Assembly: GCA_964434955.1 (NCBI GenBank) | Contig: CAYSXI010000140.1 | Location: 1-14,657, forward strand | DNA from: JANQLU01 sp964434955 | GTDB taxonomy: Bacteria; Planctomycetota; Planctomycetia; Pirellulales; Pirellulaceae | Length of the DNA stretch: 14,657 nt | Direction: 5' to 3' | Shown here: positions 1-8,134 of the stretch, piece by piece | Numbering within the stretch: the first letter of the stretch is position 1 | Layout of the letters: the number at the start of each line of letters is the position of its first letter | Translations under genes and position numbers: made by a program | The notes under the pieces: model-generated | Database searches by the model: none | What the model saw: only the letters and a program-made list of their open reading frames with translations | Told to the model about the DNA's origin: nothing

Positions 1-787
1 GTTTCGTTCCCGAGTCAAAGGAAGTCAATCTCGCAACTCGTTTTGACTCGTTGATCAAATCCAGGGGCAATTCGACCGAATTGGCCGCATCAAATTCAAC
101 GGGCCGAATCACCTGGTTCACATGCCCCAAAGCGTCCAAGCGAGCAATCGTTTCCTGGCCCAGGTAGCATCCCTTGGTGAATGAAATCGTTCGGGCGTCC
201 CGATCCAGCTCTTGAGGCAAATTGTCGCTCGAGTAATCCACGCCAAATTTCAACATCCCGTTGCGAATACGAAACGATTCAAATGAGTCGCCGGAGATTT
301 TTTCGTATCCGCGGTTCGCCAATTGTCCTGCAATATCCTCGAGCACGGCCTTATCCGCGTGATAGCCGGCAAAATGGGGGCTGTCGCTGATACCAAAAAA
401 GCAGCGAGATGCTTGATCGCCCAACTCCGTCAATTCAAAACGGGGATTCGGCTCATCCATTTCTGGATCAAAAATCACGATCGCCTGATCGGCATCAAAC
501 GCATTGGCGAACTCGATATCTTCGGTAATGACAAACCGAGAGATCAATTCGGATATGGCCTGCCCCTGCCGGCCTTCGGTTTCGACCCAAAAACAGTCTT
601 CATCGCGAAACAGAAACCCGTGACCGTTTATCTTGCCTTTTTCATTGGGAAAGAAACCTTCGCATCCAGATCCGGAATCCAAATCCATCATCTCGTTCGA
701 GAAAAAGTTATTCAGCACGCTTTGCCGATCATCGCCGGTCACGCGCAATAATGTTCTCGGGGTGAATGCAAAGAAGCGGCTTTCCAT
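1..787 (-). CDS. ygfZ: YgfZ/GcvT-like folate-binding protein, C-terminus cut off by window edge
   Basis: Family role: YgfZ/CAF17 proteins are cytoplasmic, tetrahydrofolate-dependent factors that help assemble or repair some Fe-S enzymes. Seen by translating the minus strand: one open frame of 262 codons from ATG at 787 down to the left edge with no stop. The N-terminus begins MESRFFAFTPRTLLRVTGDD, as in the family. Further on comes RIRNGMLKFGVDYSSDNLPQE, then SFTKGCYLGQETIARL. The KGCYxGQE box (positions 152-175, about residues 205-212) is the diagnostic YgfZ signature with its conserved cysteine. The start is firm: an in-frame TGA lies at 827-829 and no other ATG, GTG or TTG lies between it and 787. 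No good Shine-Dalgarno is visible. About 60-80 C-terminal residues should lie outside the window. It follows the DUF1501 gene on the same strand after 83 bases; a TAAAAT -10-like hexamer at 817-822 (minus) could give it its own promoter. A GcvT aminomethyltransferase is the alternative, but the KGCYxGQE box and start favour YgfZ. Confidence 0.9.
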   Translation of the reverse strand, partial: MESRFFAFTPRTLLRVTGDDRQSVLNNFFSNEMMDLDSGSGCEGFFPNEKGKINGHGFLFRDEDCFWVETEGRQGQAISELISRFVITEDIEFANAFDADQAIVIFDPEMDEPNPRFELTELGDQASRCFFGISDSPHFAGYHADKAVLEDIAGQLANRGYEKISGDSFESFRIRNGMLKFGVDYSSDNLPQELDRDARTISFTKGCYLGQETIARLDALGHVNQVIRPVEFDAANSVELPLDLINESKRVARLTSFDSGTK

Positions 788-870
788 GGATTCGGTCTCG
801 GAGGAAGAAAAACCGCATTTTAGCGTTCAAGGGTCCCGATGATCCATGGGAGCATGTCGACGACGTGTGA

Positions 871-2205
871 CTACGTCTCAAACAATTGCTTGATGACAGC
901 ACCCTCGCTAATCGCCATCGGCCGCGAAATTGGCGTGTCATACTCATGCGTATGATCGATCCCGAATGCATTGAATATGGTCGCATGAATGTTTTCGATC
1001 GGCTGTGGATCTTTCAGGTCTTTCAATCGGTCCTTGGTTTCCCGTTTGGGCGTCGGACTGGTTTCACCAATCACACGCCCACCCTGAATTCCGCCACCTG
1101 CGAGAGCGATGCTGAATCCGTGAGGCCAATGATCTCGCCCGCCGAGAGGATTCATATAGGGCGTTCGACCAAACTCACCTCCACAAACGACCAACGTGCT
1201 TTCCAGCAAGCCTTGCGCCTTTAGCTCTTTTATCAACGATGAATAGGCCGCATCCAAAGTCGTCGCGAGGTTGTTTTGAATTTCGTGATTGTTCACATGG
1301 GAATCCCAGCCGGGCAGTGTTACCTCGACGCAGCGCACCCCCGCCTGAATCAACTGGACCGCGGCCAGGCATCCACGACCGAACCCCGAATCTCCAAAGG
1401 CTTCCCGACGGGACTTGCTCACATTCGAAATATCAAAAGCCTTCAATTGCTCGGACGACATCATCCGAAGAGCCGCATTGAGGTTGTGATCGCCAAGCGT
1501 TTTACCGCCACCCATTTTTTTGATTCGGTCACGGGCAAACTTCTTGTTGACAAAGCCCTGCAGATCATCGACACGGGACTGGAATCGCTTCTCATCAACA
1601 TGTGCTCGAACATCAGGAACCGGGGCAATCGGGTCAGCAATCTTGAACGCGTCGTATTTGTCGCCCAGGTATCCGCCGCGCGAAGCATTGTTGGTTGGCA
1701 CAATGGAAACATGGCGAGGTATATCAACTTTCCCGGAATCGCCTTTCTCGGTTTGATGACAGATCACGCTGCCAATCGCCGGATGTTTCAAAGTCGGGTC
1801 CGGGCGAAAACCGGTCTTCACGTTGTAAATTGCGCGTTCATGATCGCCCTCTTTGCTGTAAATGCTGCGCACGATTGAAATGGAATCCATGAGTTCGGCA
1901 GTCCGCTCCAGCGAACTTCCAAGTTGAATCCCTTTGACCTTTGTCTTGACGGCCCGCGACCCGGCGGCAATTTCCGTTCCCGGATGCGGGTCGAAGGTCT
2001 CGAGCTGGCTCGGAGCTCCCTCCAGCCACAAGACAATCAACGATTTCGCCGGCGCCTTCTTGTCGGCCTTTTGTTCCTCCTGGCGTGCAAGAACGCTCGC
2101 CAAAGGAGTCAACCAGGAAAGCCCGCTCAGGCCGGCAATCTTCAAGATATTTCGCCTTGTCAGGTGATCAATTCCACCGCATCCGGTTGCAAATTGCTGG
2201 CTCAT
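871..2205 (-). CDS. DUF1501 family protein with Tat-type signal
   Basis: Family: DUF1501 (PF07394), predicted alkaline-phosphatase/sulfatase-like fold, very abundant in Planctomycetota and usually paired with DUF1549/DUF1553 genes; biochemical role not established. Seen (444 residues from ATG at 2205): a twin-arginine-like stretch TRRNILKIAG at residues 16-25 followed by a hydrophobic segment to about residue 40, so Tat export is likely. The DUF1501 body follows, with LIVLWLEGAPSQLETFDPHP (56-75), GDHERAIYNVKTG (120-132), the PGWDSHVNNH stretch (298-307) and the conserved GEFGRTPYMNPLGGRDHWP (343-361) leading to AGGGIQGGRVIG. An in-frame TTG at 2217 adds four residues; a GAGG lies too close to it (1 base) and rather far from the ATG (13 bases), so the start is uncertain by 12 bases. 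The gene begins 29 bases after the DUF1549 stop, consistent with one transcript. Length and motifs look complete. Confidence 0.93.
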   Translation of the reverse strand: MSQQFATGCGGIDHLTRRNILKIAGLSGLSWLTPLASVLARQEEQKADKKAPAKSLIVLWLEGAPSQLETFDPHPGTEIAAGSRAVKTKVKGIQLGSSLERTAELMDSISIVRSIYSKEGDHERAIYNVKTGFRPDPTLKHPAIGSVICHQTEKGDSGKVDIPRHVSIVPTNNASRGGYLGDKYDAFKIADPIAPVPDVRAHVDEKRFQSRVDDLQGFVNKKFARDRIKKMGGGKTLGDHNLNAALRMMSSEQLKAFDISNVSKSRREAFGDSGFGRGCLAAVQLIQAGVRCVEVTLPGWDSHVNNHEIQNNLATTLDAAYSSLIKELKAQGLLESTLVVCGGEFGRTPYMNPLGGRDHWPHGFSIALAGGGIQGGRVIGETSPTPKRETKDRLKDLKDPQPIENIHATIFNAFGIDHTHEYDTPISRPMAISEGAVIKQLFET

Positions 2206-2234
2206 AATTTTGTCCAATCCTCACGCTTGCTCGT

Positions 2235-3875
2235 TCAATGGTTGAACGCGAATTCATTACCGTTGATCAGTTCCCAAAAGATATCTTGCATGGTCGCGTA
2301 TCGATCCTCTTCGCTCCCATCAAACTTTTTCATGAAATAACCGTATTCTTCTTCGTCCGGCCGGCGAGTGTAGATGCAAAGATAAGCCATCTCGATGGCC
2401 TTGCGATTACTCTGGTTCAAAAATGGTATGCGTGTCGTCGCCGTTTGTTCCGCCAACCGTTCACGGACCAAATCACCGTTCATCAAGATTAAGGTTTGAG
2501 TGATCGTCGCGCCACGTTGCTCGAATTCATCCTCGCCAATATCGCCGTATCGCTGAACGAAGCCGTTTTCCATTCCAAACTTTGTCACTTGCTGAATGAT
2601 GTGCGCCGTCGAATCAATCGTGGTCAGCGATGTCGCCTGGATGACCGACGAAGCCACTTGTTCTGGCCGCAAACGGGTTAGTGGAAAAGACGCCCAGTAG
2701 CGTTCGTGTTTCGATGTGATCTCAAAAGGCGCGACACTATCGCGTTTCATTACATCCGACAAGGCAATCAAACGAATCAGGCGTTTCAAGTTAAAGTCAT
2801 GGCGGATGAAGTCTTCCGCCAAAGTCTCCAAGCCGGGCGGAAAAGGGCCATGAAGCGGAATATCGTCGATGGGTTCGACCAAGGGCCGTCCGGTGACAAT
2901 TGCCCAAACTCGATTCACAATTGCACGGGCAAATTGCTTGTTTTCCTTATGGGTAACCCATGCGGCCAATCGTTCGCGTCGCGTCCCTTTTTGGGGCAAG
3001 AGATCATTGGAAAAGGGCACTCCTTCGGCGACCGTCGATTCCTCTTCGTCATCGAGAAACTTGTATTGATAGTGCTGCATTTGCCGAGTGTCTCGCAGCC
3101 CACCCAGGTTAACCGTCGTGTCATTAAAGAACGCCGCCAGCTTGTGAAAGTCTTCCTGCGTTCCGTTTTCCTTGGACTTCGCGTCGCCGACGTAAATCGT
3201 TCCCAGGAAATCGTCATGACACTGAAGGCAATCAATTCGCATTCCCAGGAAGGCTCGCGAAGTCCTGCCGGCCAGGCGAATCGGATCCGGCTTGCCTTCC
3301 TCGTCTTCGTTTAATGTGACGGTCATGAAGTTGACGGCGGCCGAATCCGTCCACAAGCCCTGGTCCACCAACAGCTCTTTGACAATTTCGTTGTAGGCTC
3401 GCCCTGAGTGCAATTGATCGCTCAACCAAGTCACGAATCGGCGCCGACGAAAGACCACAAAGGGCCCGTCTTCGGTACCGACATAAGCACGCGCAAGTCG
3501 CTCGGCGACGTAATCGGACGTTCTTCGATCTTCAAGCAAGCGCGAAATCCACCAATTGACCTGTTGATCTTCCGGTTGCTGTTCCAGCTTGCGAATTTCT
3601 TCCAACGAAGGGACGGTGCCCGTGAGCCCCAAAGACAATCGACGAACAACGACGAGCGGCTTGGCTTCCGGAGTCGGCTTGAGGTTTTTGGATTTCCAGT
3701 TTGCCTGAAATTCCTGATCGAGTTTCTCAAGCGTCCCAGCAACATCGGGACGCGAAGACCAATCGCGATCATAGCTGGAAGGCGTTGGAACCCGGTTCGC
3801 GGGCAAAAGGAAATATCCGGAAAAAAGGATTCCAAGGATTACGATCGCGGCAAAAAAGAGGTTTTTTATCCACAT
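2235..3875 (-). CDS. DUF1549/DUF1553 membrane-anchored protein with a CxxCH motif
   Basis: Family: DUF1549 (PSCyt2) plus DUF1553 (PSD1) proteins, typical of Planctomycetota and encoded next to DUF1501; thought to act at the cell envelope, activity unproven. Seen (546 residues from ATG at 3875): N-terminal transmembrane segment at residues 6-24 (FFAAIVILGILFSGYFLLP), DUF1549 about 45-255, DUF1553 about 295-540. RRLSLGLTGTVPSLEEI (78-94) is the usual DUF1549 opening. CLQCH at 216-220 is a CxxCH motif of c-type heme form, within the common DUF1549 site, but followed by DDFLG instead of the usual DHPF. NRVWAIVTGRPLVEPIDDI (321-339) is the DUF1553 signature. There is no separate N-terminal cytochrome (PSCyt1) domain, so this is a short family member. 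The frame extends 26 codons further upstream, but that part is not hydrophobic and would bury the anchor, so the internal ATG is preferred; a GGTGG lies about 7 bases ahead. First gene of the pair with DUF1501. Confidence 0.93.
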   Translation of the reverse strand: MWIKNLFFAAIVILGILFSGYFLLPANRVPTPSSYDRDWSSRPDVAGTLEKLDQEFQANWKSKNLKPTPEAKPLVVVRRLSLGLTGTVPSLEEIRKLEQQPEDQQVNWWISRLLEDRRTSDYVAERLARAYVGTEDGPFVVFRRRRFVTWLSDQLHSGRAYNEIVKELLVDQGLWTDSAAVNFMTVTLNEDEEGKPDPIRLAGRTSRAFLGMRIDCLQCHDDFLGTIYVGDAKSKENGTQEDFHKLAAFFNDTTVNLGGLRDTRQMQHYQYKFLDDEEESTVAEGVPFSNDLLPQKGTRRERLAAWVTHKENKQFARAIVNRVWAIVTGRPLVEPIDDIPLHGPFPPGLETLAEDFIRHDFNLKRLIRLIALSDVMKRDSVAPFEITSKHERYWASFPLTRLRPEQVASSVIQATSLTTIDSTAHIIQQVTKFGMENGFVQRYGDIGEDEFEQRGATITQTLILMNGDLVRERLAEQTATTRIPFLNQSNRKAIEMAYLCIYTRRPDEEEYGYFMKKFDGSEEDRYATMQDIFWELINGNEFAFNH

Positions 3876-3920
3876 GAGATGCCACCCGCACTTTTGTGAA
3901 ACTGAAATTTGCCGAAATGG

Positions 3921-3926
3921 GTTATA
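3921..3926 (-). promoter_or_regulatory. Candidate -10 element for the DUF1549-DUF1501 pair
   Basis: On the minus strand this reads TATAAC, five of six matches to the sigma-70 -10 consensus, 45 bases upstream of the chosen ATG at 3875. That would give a short leader of about 40 bases. No convincing -35 hexamer is seen at normal spacing, so this is a weak prediction from sequence alone. Confidence 0.3.
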
Positions 3927-3942
3927 GTCTATTGAAGGTACC

Positions 3943-3968
3943 AAACCGAACAAAAATAGTTTCGGTTT
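3943..3968. repeat. 8-bp perfect inverted repeat in a divergent promoter region
   Basis: AAACCGAA (3943-3950) and TTCGGTTT (3961-3968) are perfect inverted copies separated by 10 bases. The element lies between two divergent genes. A possible plus-strand promoter (TTGAAG at 3932-3937, 17-base spacer, AATAGT at 3955-3960) has its -10 inside the spacer of the repeat, and the minus-strand TATAAC is about 17 bases away. An operator for a dimeric regulator is the natural reading. A run of five T at 3966-3970 also permits a weak hairpin-terminator reading, but no plus-strand gene ends here. Confidence 0.4.
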
Positions 3969-4082
3969 TTCCTTTCCATTATTTGATATTCTCGAGCCGA
4001 TGACTTGAGAAAGTTGCCAACAATTTGTTTTCCCGCAGGTTTTTTGGCAACCGTGTTGATTCGGGGAAATGGGGAGTCAGTT

Positions 4083-5570
4083 TTGTCGAATTCGAGCATC
4101 AATCTCGATGGTTCGATCAACGCCCCCGATCCTGATTCGAAACCATCTGTCGTCGAAGCCGCTTTGGTCGCCCGCCCCGTCGTCGACGCGGAAGCGGTTA
4201 ACGATTCTTCCTCGGTGAACGAATCGGAAGTCGTCGAGACGGTTTCTGTGATTTCCGAAGAAAGCATTATCTTTGAACCCGAGATTGTTGGAGAAACGGG
4301 AACTCCCAGCGAACACAGTTGGCCGTTTCTCATTCTTGATTTTGGATTGATCCGCATCCGTCGGCTTTTCGGCCTGGCCAGCCTGGTTTTTATCTTGGCC
4401 GTTGGGGTCAGCATCCCGTTGTTCCAGTTCCTTGTGTTTGGCTATCTGATCGAAGCCAAAGGTCGGATCGCAAAGACGGGAAAATTCTGGGACGGCCTGT
4501 TTGGATTGGACCGCGTATCGCGGCTTGGTTCCCTGGCACTTGGGACTTGGCTTTTGCTTTGGCCCATTCGGATCGTTTCGGGACTATGGTACGAAGCGCA
4601 GTTAATTGATCCGACGAGCGGTCAGAGCACCGGCTTGCGAGTCATTCAAATCATTTTGGCCATTGCAATTTCCGCGCACATTTTGGCGGCATGGTTCTGT
4701 GGCGGCAAGTTGCGCTACTTCTTTTGGCCATTGGTTGCTCCTTTTAGCATGGCAATTTGGCTCGCCCGCAAAATCGCCGGTACCGAGGCCTTTCGCCCGC
4801 TTCTCGATGCCCTGGTCGGTTGGATCTCACCCCATTTCGTCGACGACTTGTGTAACGTAAAGACAATCACTGACTGGTTTTTGCCCGCGATTCTTCTGAA
4901 AAACATCTTCAAAGGGACCATCTACACCGAGGCGCGCGATGGCGCTTGGGATTTTGTGATGTCCCTACGACTCAAATACTATTTTTGGCTCGGATTCCGA
5001 GGGTTCATTGGAAGCGCGATGTGGCTGTTTGGACCGACCGTATTTCTGATTGCCGCGACCATGCTTCAGGATGCCGCGGCAATCGTCTGCGGATTGATTG
5101 GTGTATTTCTGTCGACGATTGTTTATCTATTCGTACCATTCTTGCAGGCACATTTTGCTGCTGAGAAACGCTTCATGTGCTTTTTCGAGCTCGGTGCCAT
5201 TTACCAAGCGTTTCGCCGAAGTCCGATGCTTCATTGGTTTGCGCTATTCATGACATTTGTTTTGGCACTTCCATTGTTCCTGTTGAAAATCGAGACCATT
5301 CCCGGCGAATTGATGTGGTTGTTAAGCGTTGTGTTTATTCTCTTCACGCTGCCGGCCCATCTATTGATCGGTTGGGCTTACGGACGTGGCCGGAATCGCG
5401 AAAAGAAAAGTTGGCGAATATACAGCTACCCGATCCTGCTTCTTTTCCCGCCCTTGAGTTTGACCTTTACGGTCATTTACTTTTTCACCCGATACACTTC
5501 CTGGAACGGCGCCTGGAGTCTTTTCGAGCATCATGCGTTCCTTTTTCCGGTTCCATTCTGGCTGATTTGA
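4083..5570 (+). CDS. Multi-pass membrane protein of unknown function with acidic N-terminal tail
   Basis: I do not recognise a characterised family. Seen (495 residues): a polar, Ser/Glu/Asp-rich tail at residues 1-80, then hydrophobic segments at about 95-122, 148-167, 186-206, 305-328, 331-353, 384-402, 408-430 and 448-468, that is seven or eight membrane spans. A long, less hydrophobic stretch (about 225-300) sits between spans 3 and 4. Start choice: TTG at 4083 is preceded by GGGGAG (4071-4076) with a 6-base gap, an excellent ribosome binding site. The frame stays open upstream to a TTG at 4005, but that start has no such site. The stop is TGA at 5568-5570. It is divergent from the DUF1549 gene and co-oriented with the S41 protease 137 bases downstream, which appears to have its own -10 element. 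No catalytic or transport motif is visible; an integral membrane scaffold, transporter or envelope factor are all open. Confidence 0.82.
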   Translation: MSNSSINLDGSINAPDPDSKPSVVEAALVARPVVDAEAVNDSSSVNESEVVETVSVISEESIIFEPEIVGETGTPSEHSWPFLILDFGLIRIRRLFGLASLVFILAVGVSIPLFQFLVFGYLIEAKGRIAKTGKFWDGLFGLDRVSRLGSLALGTWLLLWPIRIVSGLWYEAQLIDPTSGQSTGLRVIQIILAIAISAHILAAWFCGGKLRYFFWPLVAPFSMAIWLARKIAGTEAFRPLLDALVGWISPHFVDDLCNVKTITDWFLPAILLKNIFKGTIYTEARDGAWDFVMSLRLKYYFWLGFRGFIGSAMWLFGPTVFLIAATMLQDAAAIVCGLIGVFLSTIVYLFVPFLQAHFAAEKRFMCFFELGAIYQAFRRSPMLHWFALFMTFVLALPLFLLKIETIPGELMWLLSVVFILFTLPAHLLIGWAYGRGRNREKKSWRIYSYPILLLFPPLSLTFTVIYFFTRYTSWNGAWSLFEHHAFLFPVPFWLI

Positions 5571-5669
5571 ACCCAACTCGAGCGCATCCTTTGCCGCGGC
5601 TTTCGGCAGATCGGGACCCGCAGGGTACGGAGCGGTGATTTGAACTATTCCTTCGATTCCGCATTACGC

Positions 5670-5675
5670 TAGAAT
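5670..5675 (+). promoter_or_regulatory. Candidate -10 element for the S41 protease gene
   Basis: TAGAAT matches the sigma-70 -10 consensus in five of six positions and lies 32 bases before the preferred ATG at 5708. A TTGAAC hexamer at 5640-5645 resembles a -35 element but the spacer would be 24 bases, too long for a standard promoter. Weak prediction from sequence alone. Confidence 0.3.
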
Positions 5676-5707
5676 TGGAGCATCATCCGTTTTCAAGGGC
5701 CACAGTT

Positions 5708-7033
5708 ATGCCACTTAGAAATCTCCTGGCAATTTTTGTCGCATCGATCGCTTCGTTTGCGACCTATTCAGTAGCGGTCACCAACCATTCCTATGAAGCC
5801 CGGGTTACCGAGGCCATGGAAATGGTGCAACGTGAATCCCTGATCGAAAAAAGCAAGGAAGAGCTATTTGACGCGATGATGTCCGGGATGATGCAATCGC
5901 TGGATGAGCATTCCATGTATTTTGCCGGCAAGGACGCGGAAGAATTCGACAACGACTTGAAGCAACAGTTCGGTGGTGTCGGTATGTACGTCGACATCAA
6001 CCCCAGCAACCAACGCTTGACGGTCATGAGCCCGATCCCAAACACTCCAGCGCACGAAGCCGGTGCAAGAACGGGCGATATCATTGACGAAATCGATGGG
6101 CAATCGACCAAGTCGATGACCCGCGCGGACGCCGTCAAATTGATGCGAGGCCCCATCGACACCAATGTGAACGTCACGTTTCTTCGTGGCGAGGAACGAA
6201 TCGAGGCCACACTGACGCGGAAAATGATTCCGGTACCCTCGGTTCGAGGAGATCGCCGAAACGCCGATGCCAGCTGGAATCACATCATCGATTCCAAGTC
6301 AAAAATCGGTTACGTCCAAATTATTCAGTTTGGTGACAAAACGACCGAGGAATTGGAAACCGTTCTCAATGACATCGATTCCAAAACGGAAGCCTTGATC
6401 ATTGACTTGAGAAACAATACCGGCGGCTACATGACTTCGGCCCTTGAAATTTGCAACATGTTTTTGGACGGCAAATACAAGATCATTGAAACTCGCCGAC
6501 GCGGTGGAAGACTGGACGAGGAATACTATTCCAAACGCGGCGTGCTTTACGGCAGCAACAAACCAGTGGTCGTTCTCGTGAATCGCTTTTCGGCAAGCGC
6601 TTCCGAAATCGTTTCGGCTTGTCTTCAGGATCACAAACGAGCCGTCCTGATCGGTGAGAAAACTTATGGAAAAGGCACGGTTCAAAACGTGATTCCGTTT
6701 GATGATGGGCGCGCTTTCGTCAAGCTAACGATCGCCAGCTACTGGCGGCCCAGCGGAGAAAACATCGACCGAAGTGTTAGCGAGGCTCGCGGCGACGCCG
6801 ACTGGGGTGTTAAACCCAACAACGGTTTCGAGATCGAACTCGACGAGGACCAGCTCTTCCAAAACATGAGAACGCGAAATCAGCGCGGCGCCTTGATTGC
6901 CCCCGATCAAAATGAAAACGATCCGAACGCCCAGGAAAATCTGCCAGACGTTCCCGATGCGTCGGAAGACCCAGTCATGAAAAAAGCACTGGAATATCTG
7001 CGAAAAGTTCTCGGCAAGGCGGCCGCTGCGTAG
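5708..7033 (+). CDS. S41 family C-terminal processing serine protease (CtpA/Prc type)
   Basis: Role: S41 proteases degrade or trim proteins outside the cytoplasm through a Ser/Lys dyad, with a PDZ domain that gates substrate entry. Seen (441 residues): N-terminal hydrophobic segment at residues 4-23, a signal sequence or membrane anchor; N-terminal helical region to about 85; PDZ domain about 85-175 (GVGMYVDINP, AHEAGARTGDIIDEIDG); S41 core about 195-380, with IIDLRNNTGGYMTSALEI at 231-248. The catalytic set is intact: Ser297 in FSASASE, Lys322 in YGKGTVQ (25 residues later, as in Tsp/CtpA) and Gln326. The C-terminal tail is polar with an Asn/Asp/Glu-rich stretch (400-422). Start: ATG at 5708 has AAGGG 8 bases upstream; an in-frame TTG at 5675 would add 11 polar residues and overlaps a -10-like element. 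The M42 peptidase starts 42 bases downstream. Confidence 0.95.
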   Translation: MPLRNLLAIFVASIASFATYSVAVTNHSYEARVTEAMEMVQRESLIEKSKEELFDAMMSGMMQSLDEHSMYFAGKDAEEFDNDLKQQFGGVGMYVDINPSNQRLTVMSPIPNTPAHEAGARTGDIIDEIDGQSTKSMTRADAVKLMRGPIDTNVNVTFLRGEERIEATLTRKMIPVPSVRGDRRNADASWNHIIDSKSKIGYVQIIQFGDKTTEELETVLNDIDSKTEALIIDLRNNTGGYMTSALEICNMFLDGKYKIIETRRRGGRLDEEYYSKRGVLYGSNKPVVVLVNRFSASASEIVSACLQDHKRAVLIGEKTYGKGTVQNVIPFDDGRAFVKLTIASYWRPSGENIDRSVSEARGDADWGVKPNNGFEIELDEDQLFQNMRTRNQRGALIAPDQNENDPNAQENLPDVPDASEDPVMKKALEYLRKVLGKAAAA

Positions 7034-7075
7034 TCGTCCCAAAATGAAGTCAAATTGCGTTGAAAGGAATCCACG

Positions 7076-8134
7076 TTGAATTCGGAAGCAAAGTCATTTT
7101 TGGAAAATCTCCTGAACGCGCCTGGCGTTTCGGGATACGAAGAGCCCGTTCAGAAAGTCGTTGAAGAATACACGTCGTCCTTCGCAGACAAAGTCGAACG
7201 CGACCTGCATGGAAATCTCATTCTGGTGAAAAATCCGGATGCCCCCATTCGCGTGATGCTTGCCGGCCATTGCGATCAAATTGGATTGATCGTCAGCTTT
7301 ATCGACGAAAGCGGTTTTCTATTTGTTCAAACGATTGGCGGATGGGATCCGCAACAGTTGGTCGGCCAACGAATGACCGTTTGGACTGCGACAGGCCCAA
7401 TCGCGGGTGTGATCGCTCGCAAACCAATCCATCTGCTTGATGAATCGGAAAGAAAACAGGTTGTCAAAACGAAAGACCTTTGGATTGACATTGGCGCGAC
7501 GGACAAGGAAGACGCCGAGTCCATCGTCAACATCGGCGACAGCGTGACGTTGCAACTGGGTTTCCAGGAAATGAGAAATGGCTTCGCCAACGCGCCGGCC
7601 ATGGATGATCGAACCGGGGTCTGGGTTGTCGTCGAAGCATTCCGCCGCGCGGCGGAGCAAGGTATTGATGTCGGGCTGTTTACCGTGTCCACCGTGCAGG
7701 AAGAAATCGGATTACGGGGTGCGAAGACAGCCGCCTTTGGGATTGACCCTCATATTGGTGTTGCCGTGGACGTTACCCATGCAACCGACTGCCCAACCAT
7801 TGATAAACGGCAACGCGGAAATATCAACTTGGGCGACGGGCCAGTTATCTACCGCGGGCCCAACATGAATCCGAAGGTCGCTGCCAAACTGCTGGAAATC
7901 GGCGACCAAAAGGAAATCCCCTATCAGGTGGCGGCACTGGGACGCGCTGCCCCCAACGATTCAAACTCGCTTCAGGTGACGCGTGCCGGAGTGGCCACGG
8001 GCTTGATGGCCGTGCCCAATCGATACATGCACAGTGCCGTTGAGACAATCCACTTGGACGACCTCGATCACGGTGCTCAGTTGCTCTCCGAATTCGTCAA
8101 AGCCATCCAATCCACCGAAGAATTCGTGCCTTAG
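7076..8134 (+). CDS. M42 family metallo-aminopeptidase (glutamyl aminopeptidase/TET/FrvX type)
   Basis: Role: M42 enzymes are cytoplasmic, usually self-assembling di-metal aminopeptidases that finish degradation of short peptides. Seen (352 residues, normal family length): all expected residues are present, namely His65 in LAGHCDQIG (more often AHxDEIG), Asp177 in PAMDDRTG, the catalytic Glu209 with Glu210 in VQEEIGLRGA, Asp232 in VAVDVTHA and His319 in NRYMHSAVE. The spacing matches known TET peptidases. Insertion of the PDZ-like dimerisation domain between His65 and Asp177 fits the family (about 72-165). Start is TTG at 7076 with AAGGA about 8 bases upstream; the nearest upstream ATG (7044) is out of frame. 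It lies 42 bases behind the S41 gene on the same strand and is probably cotranscribed, so the pair may couple envelope proteolysis to peptide clearance (inference). It converges on the antiporter gene 49 bases away. An endoglucanase label is often given to M42 proteins in databases and should be ignored. Confidence 0.94.
   Translation: MNSEAKSFLENLLNAPGVSGYEEPVQKVVEEYTSSFADKVERDLHGNLILVKNPDAPIRVMLAGHCDQIGLIVSFIDESGFLFVQTIGGWDPQQLVGQRMTVWTATGPIAGVIARKPIHLLDESERKQVVKTKDLWIDIGATDKEDAESIVNIGDSVTLQLGFQEMRNGFANAPAMDDRTGVWVVVEAFRRAAEQGIDVGLFTVSTVQEEIGLRGAKTAAFGIDPHIGVAVDVTHATDCPTIDKRQRGNINLGDGPVIYRGPNMNPKVAAKLLEIGDQKEIPYQVAALGRAAPNDSNSLQVTRAGVATGLMAVPNRYMHSAVETIHLDDLDHGAQLLSEFVKAIQSTEEFVP

Noticed and set aside
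323..751. A 142-codon plus-strand open frame near the left edge
   Set aside because: The minus strand here encodes the YgfZ-like protein with its diagnostic signature, so this is its antisense shadow.
871..3875. The DUF1549/DUF1553-DUF1501 pair as a new system
   Set aside because: This gene pair is a well-known and abundant planctomycete arrangement; only the CxxCH variant within it is worth a separate note.
5571..5640. A GC-rich palindrome (GCCGCGGC) as a terminator after the membrane-protein gene
   Set aside because: The stem that can form is only about 5 bp and no T-run follows.
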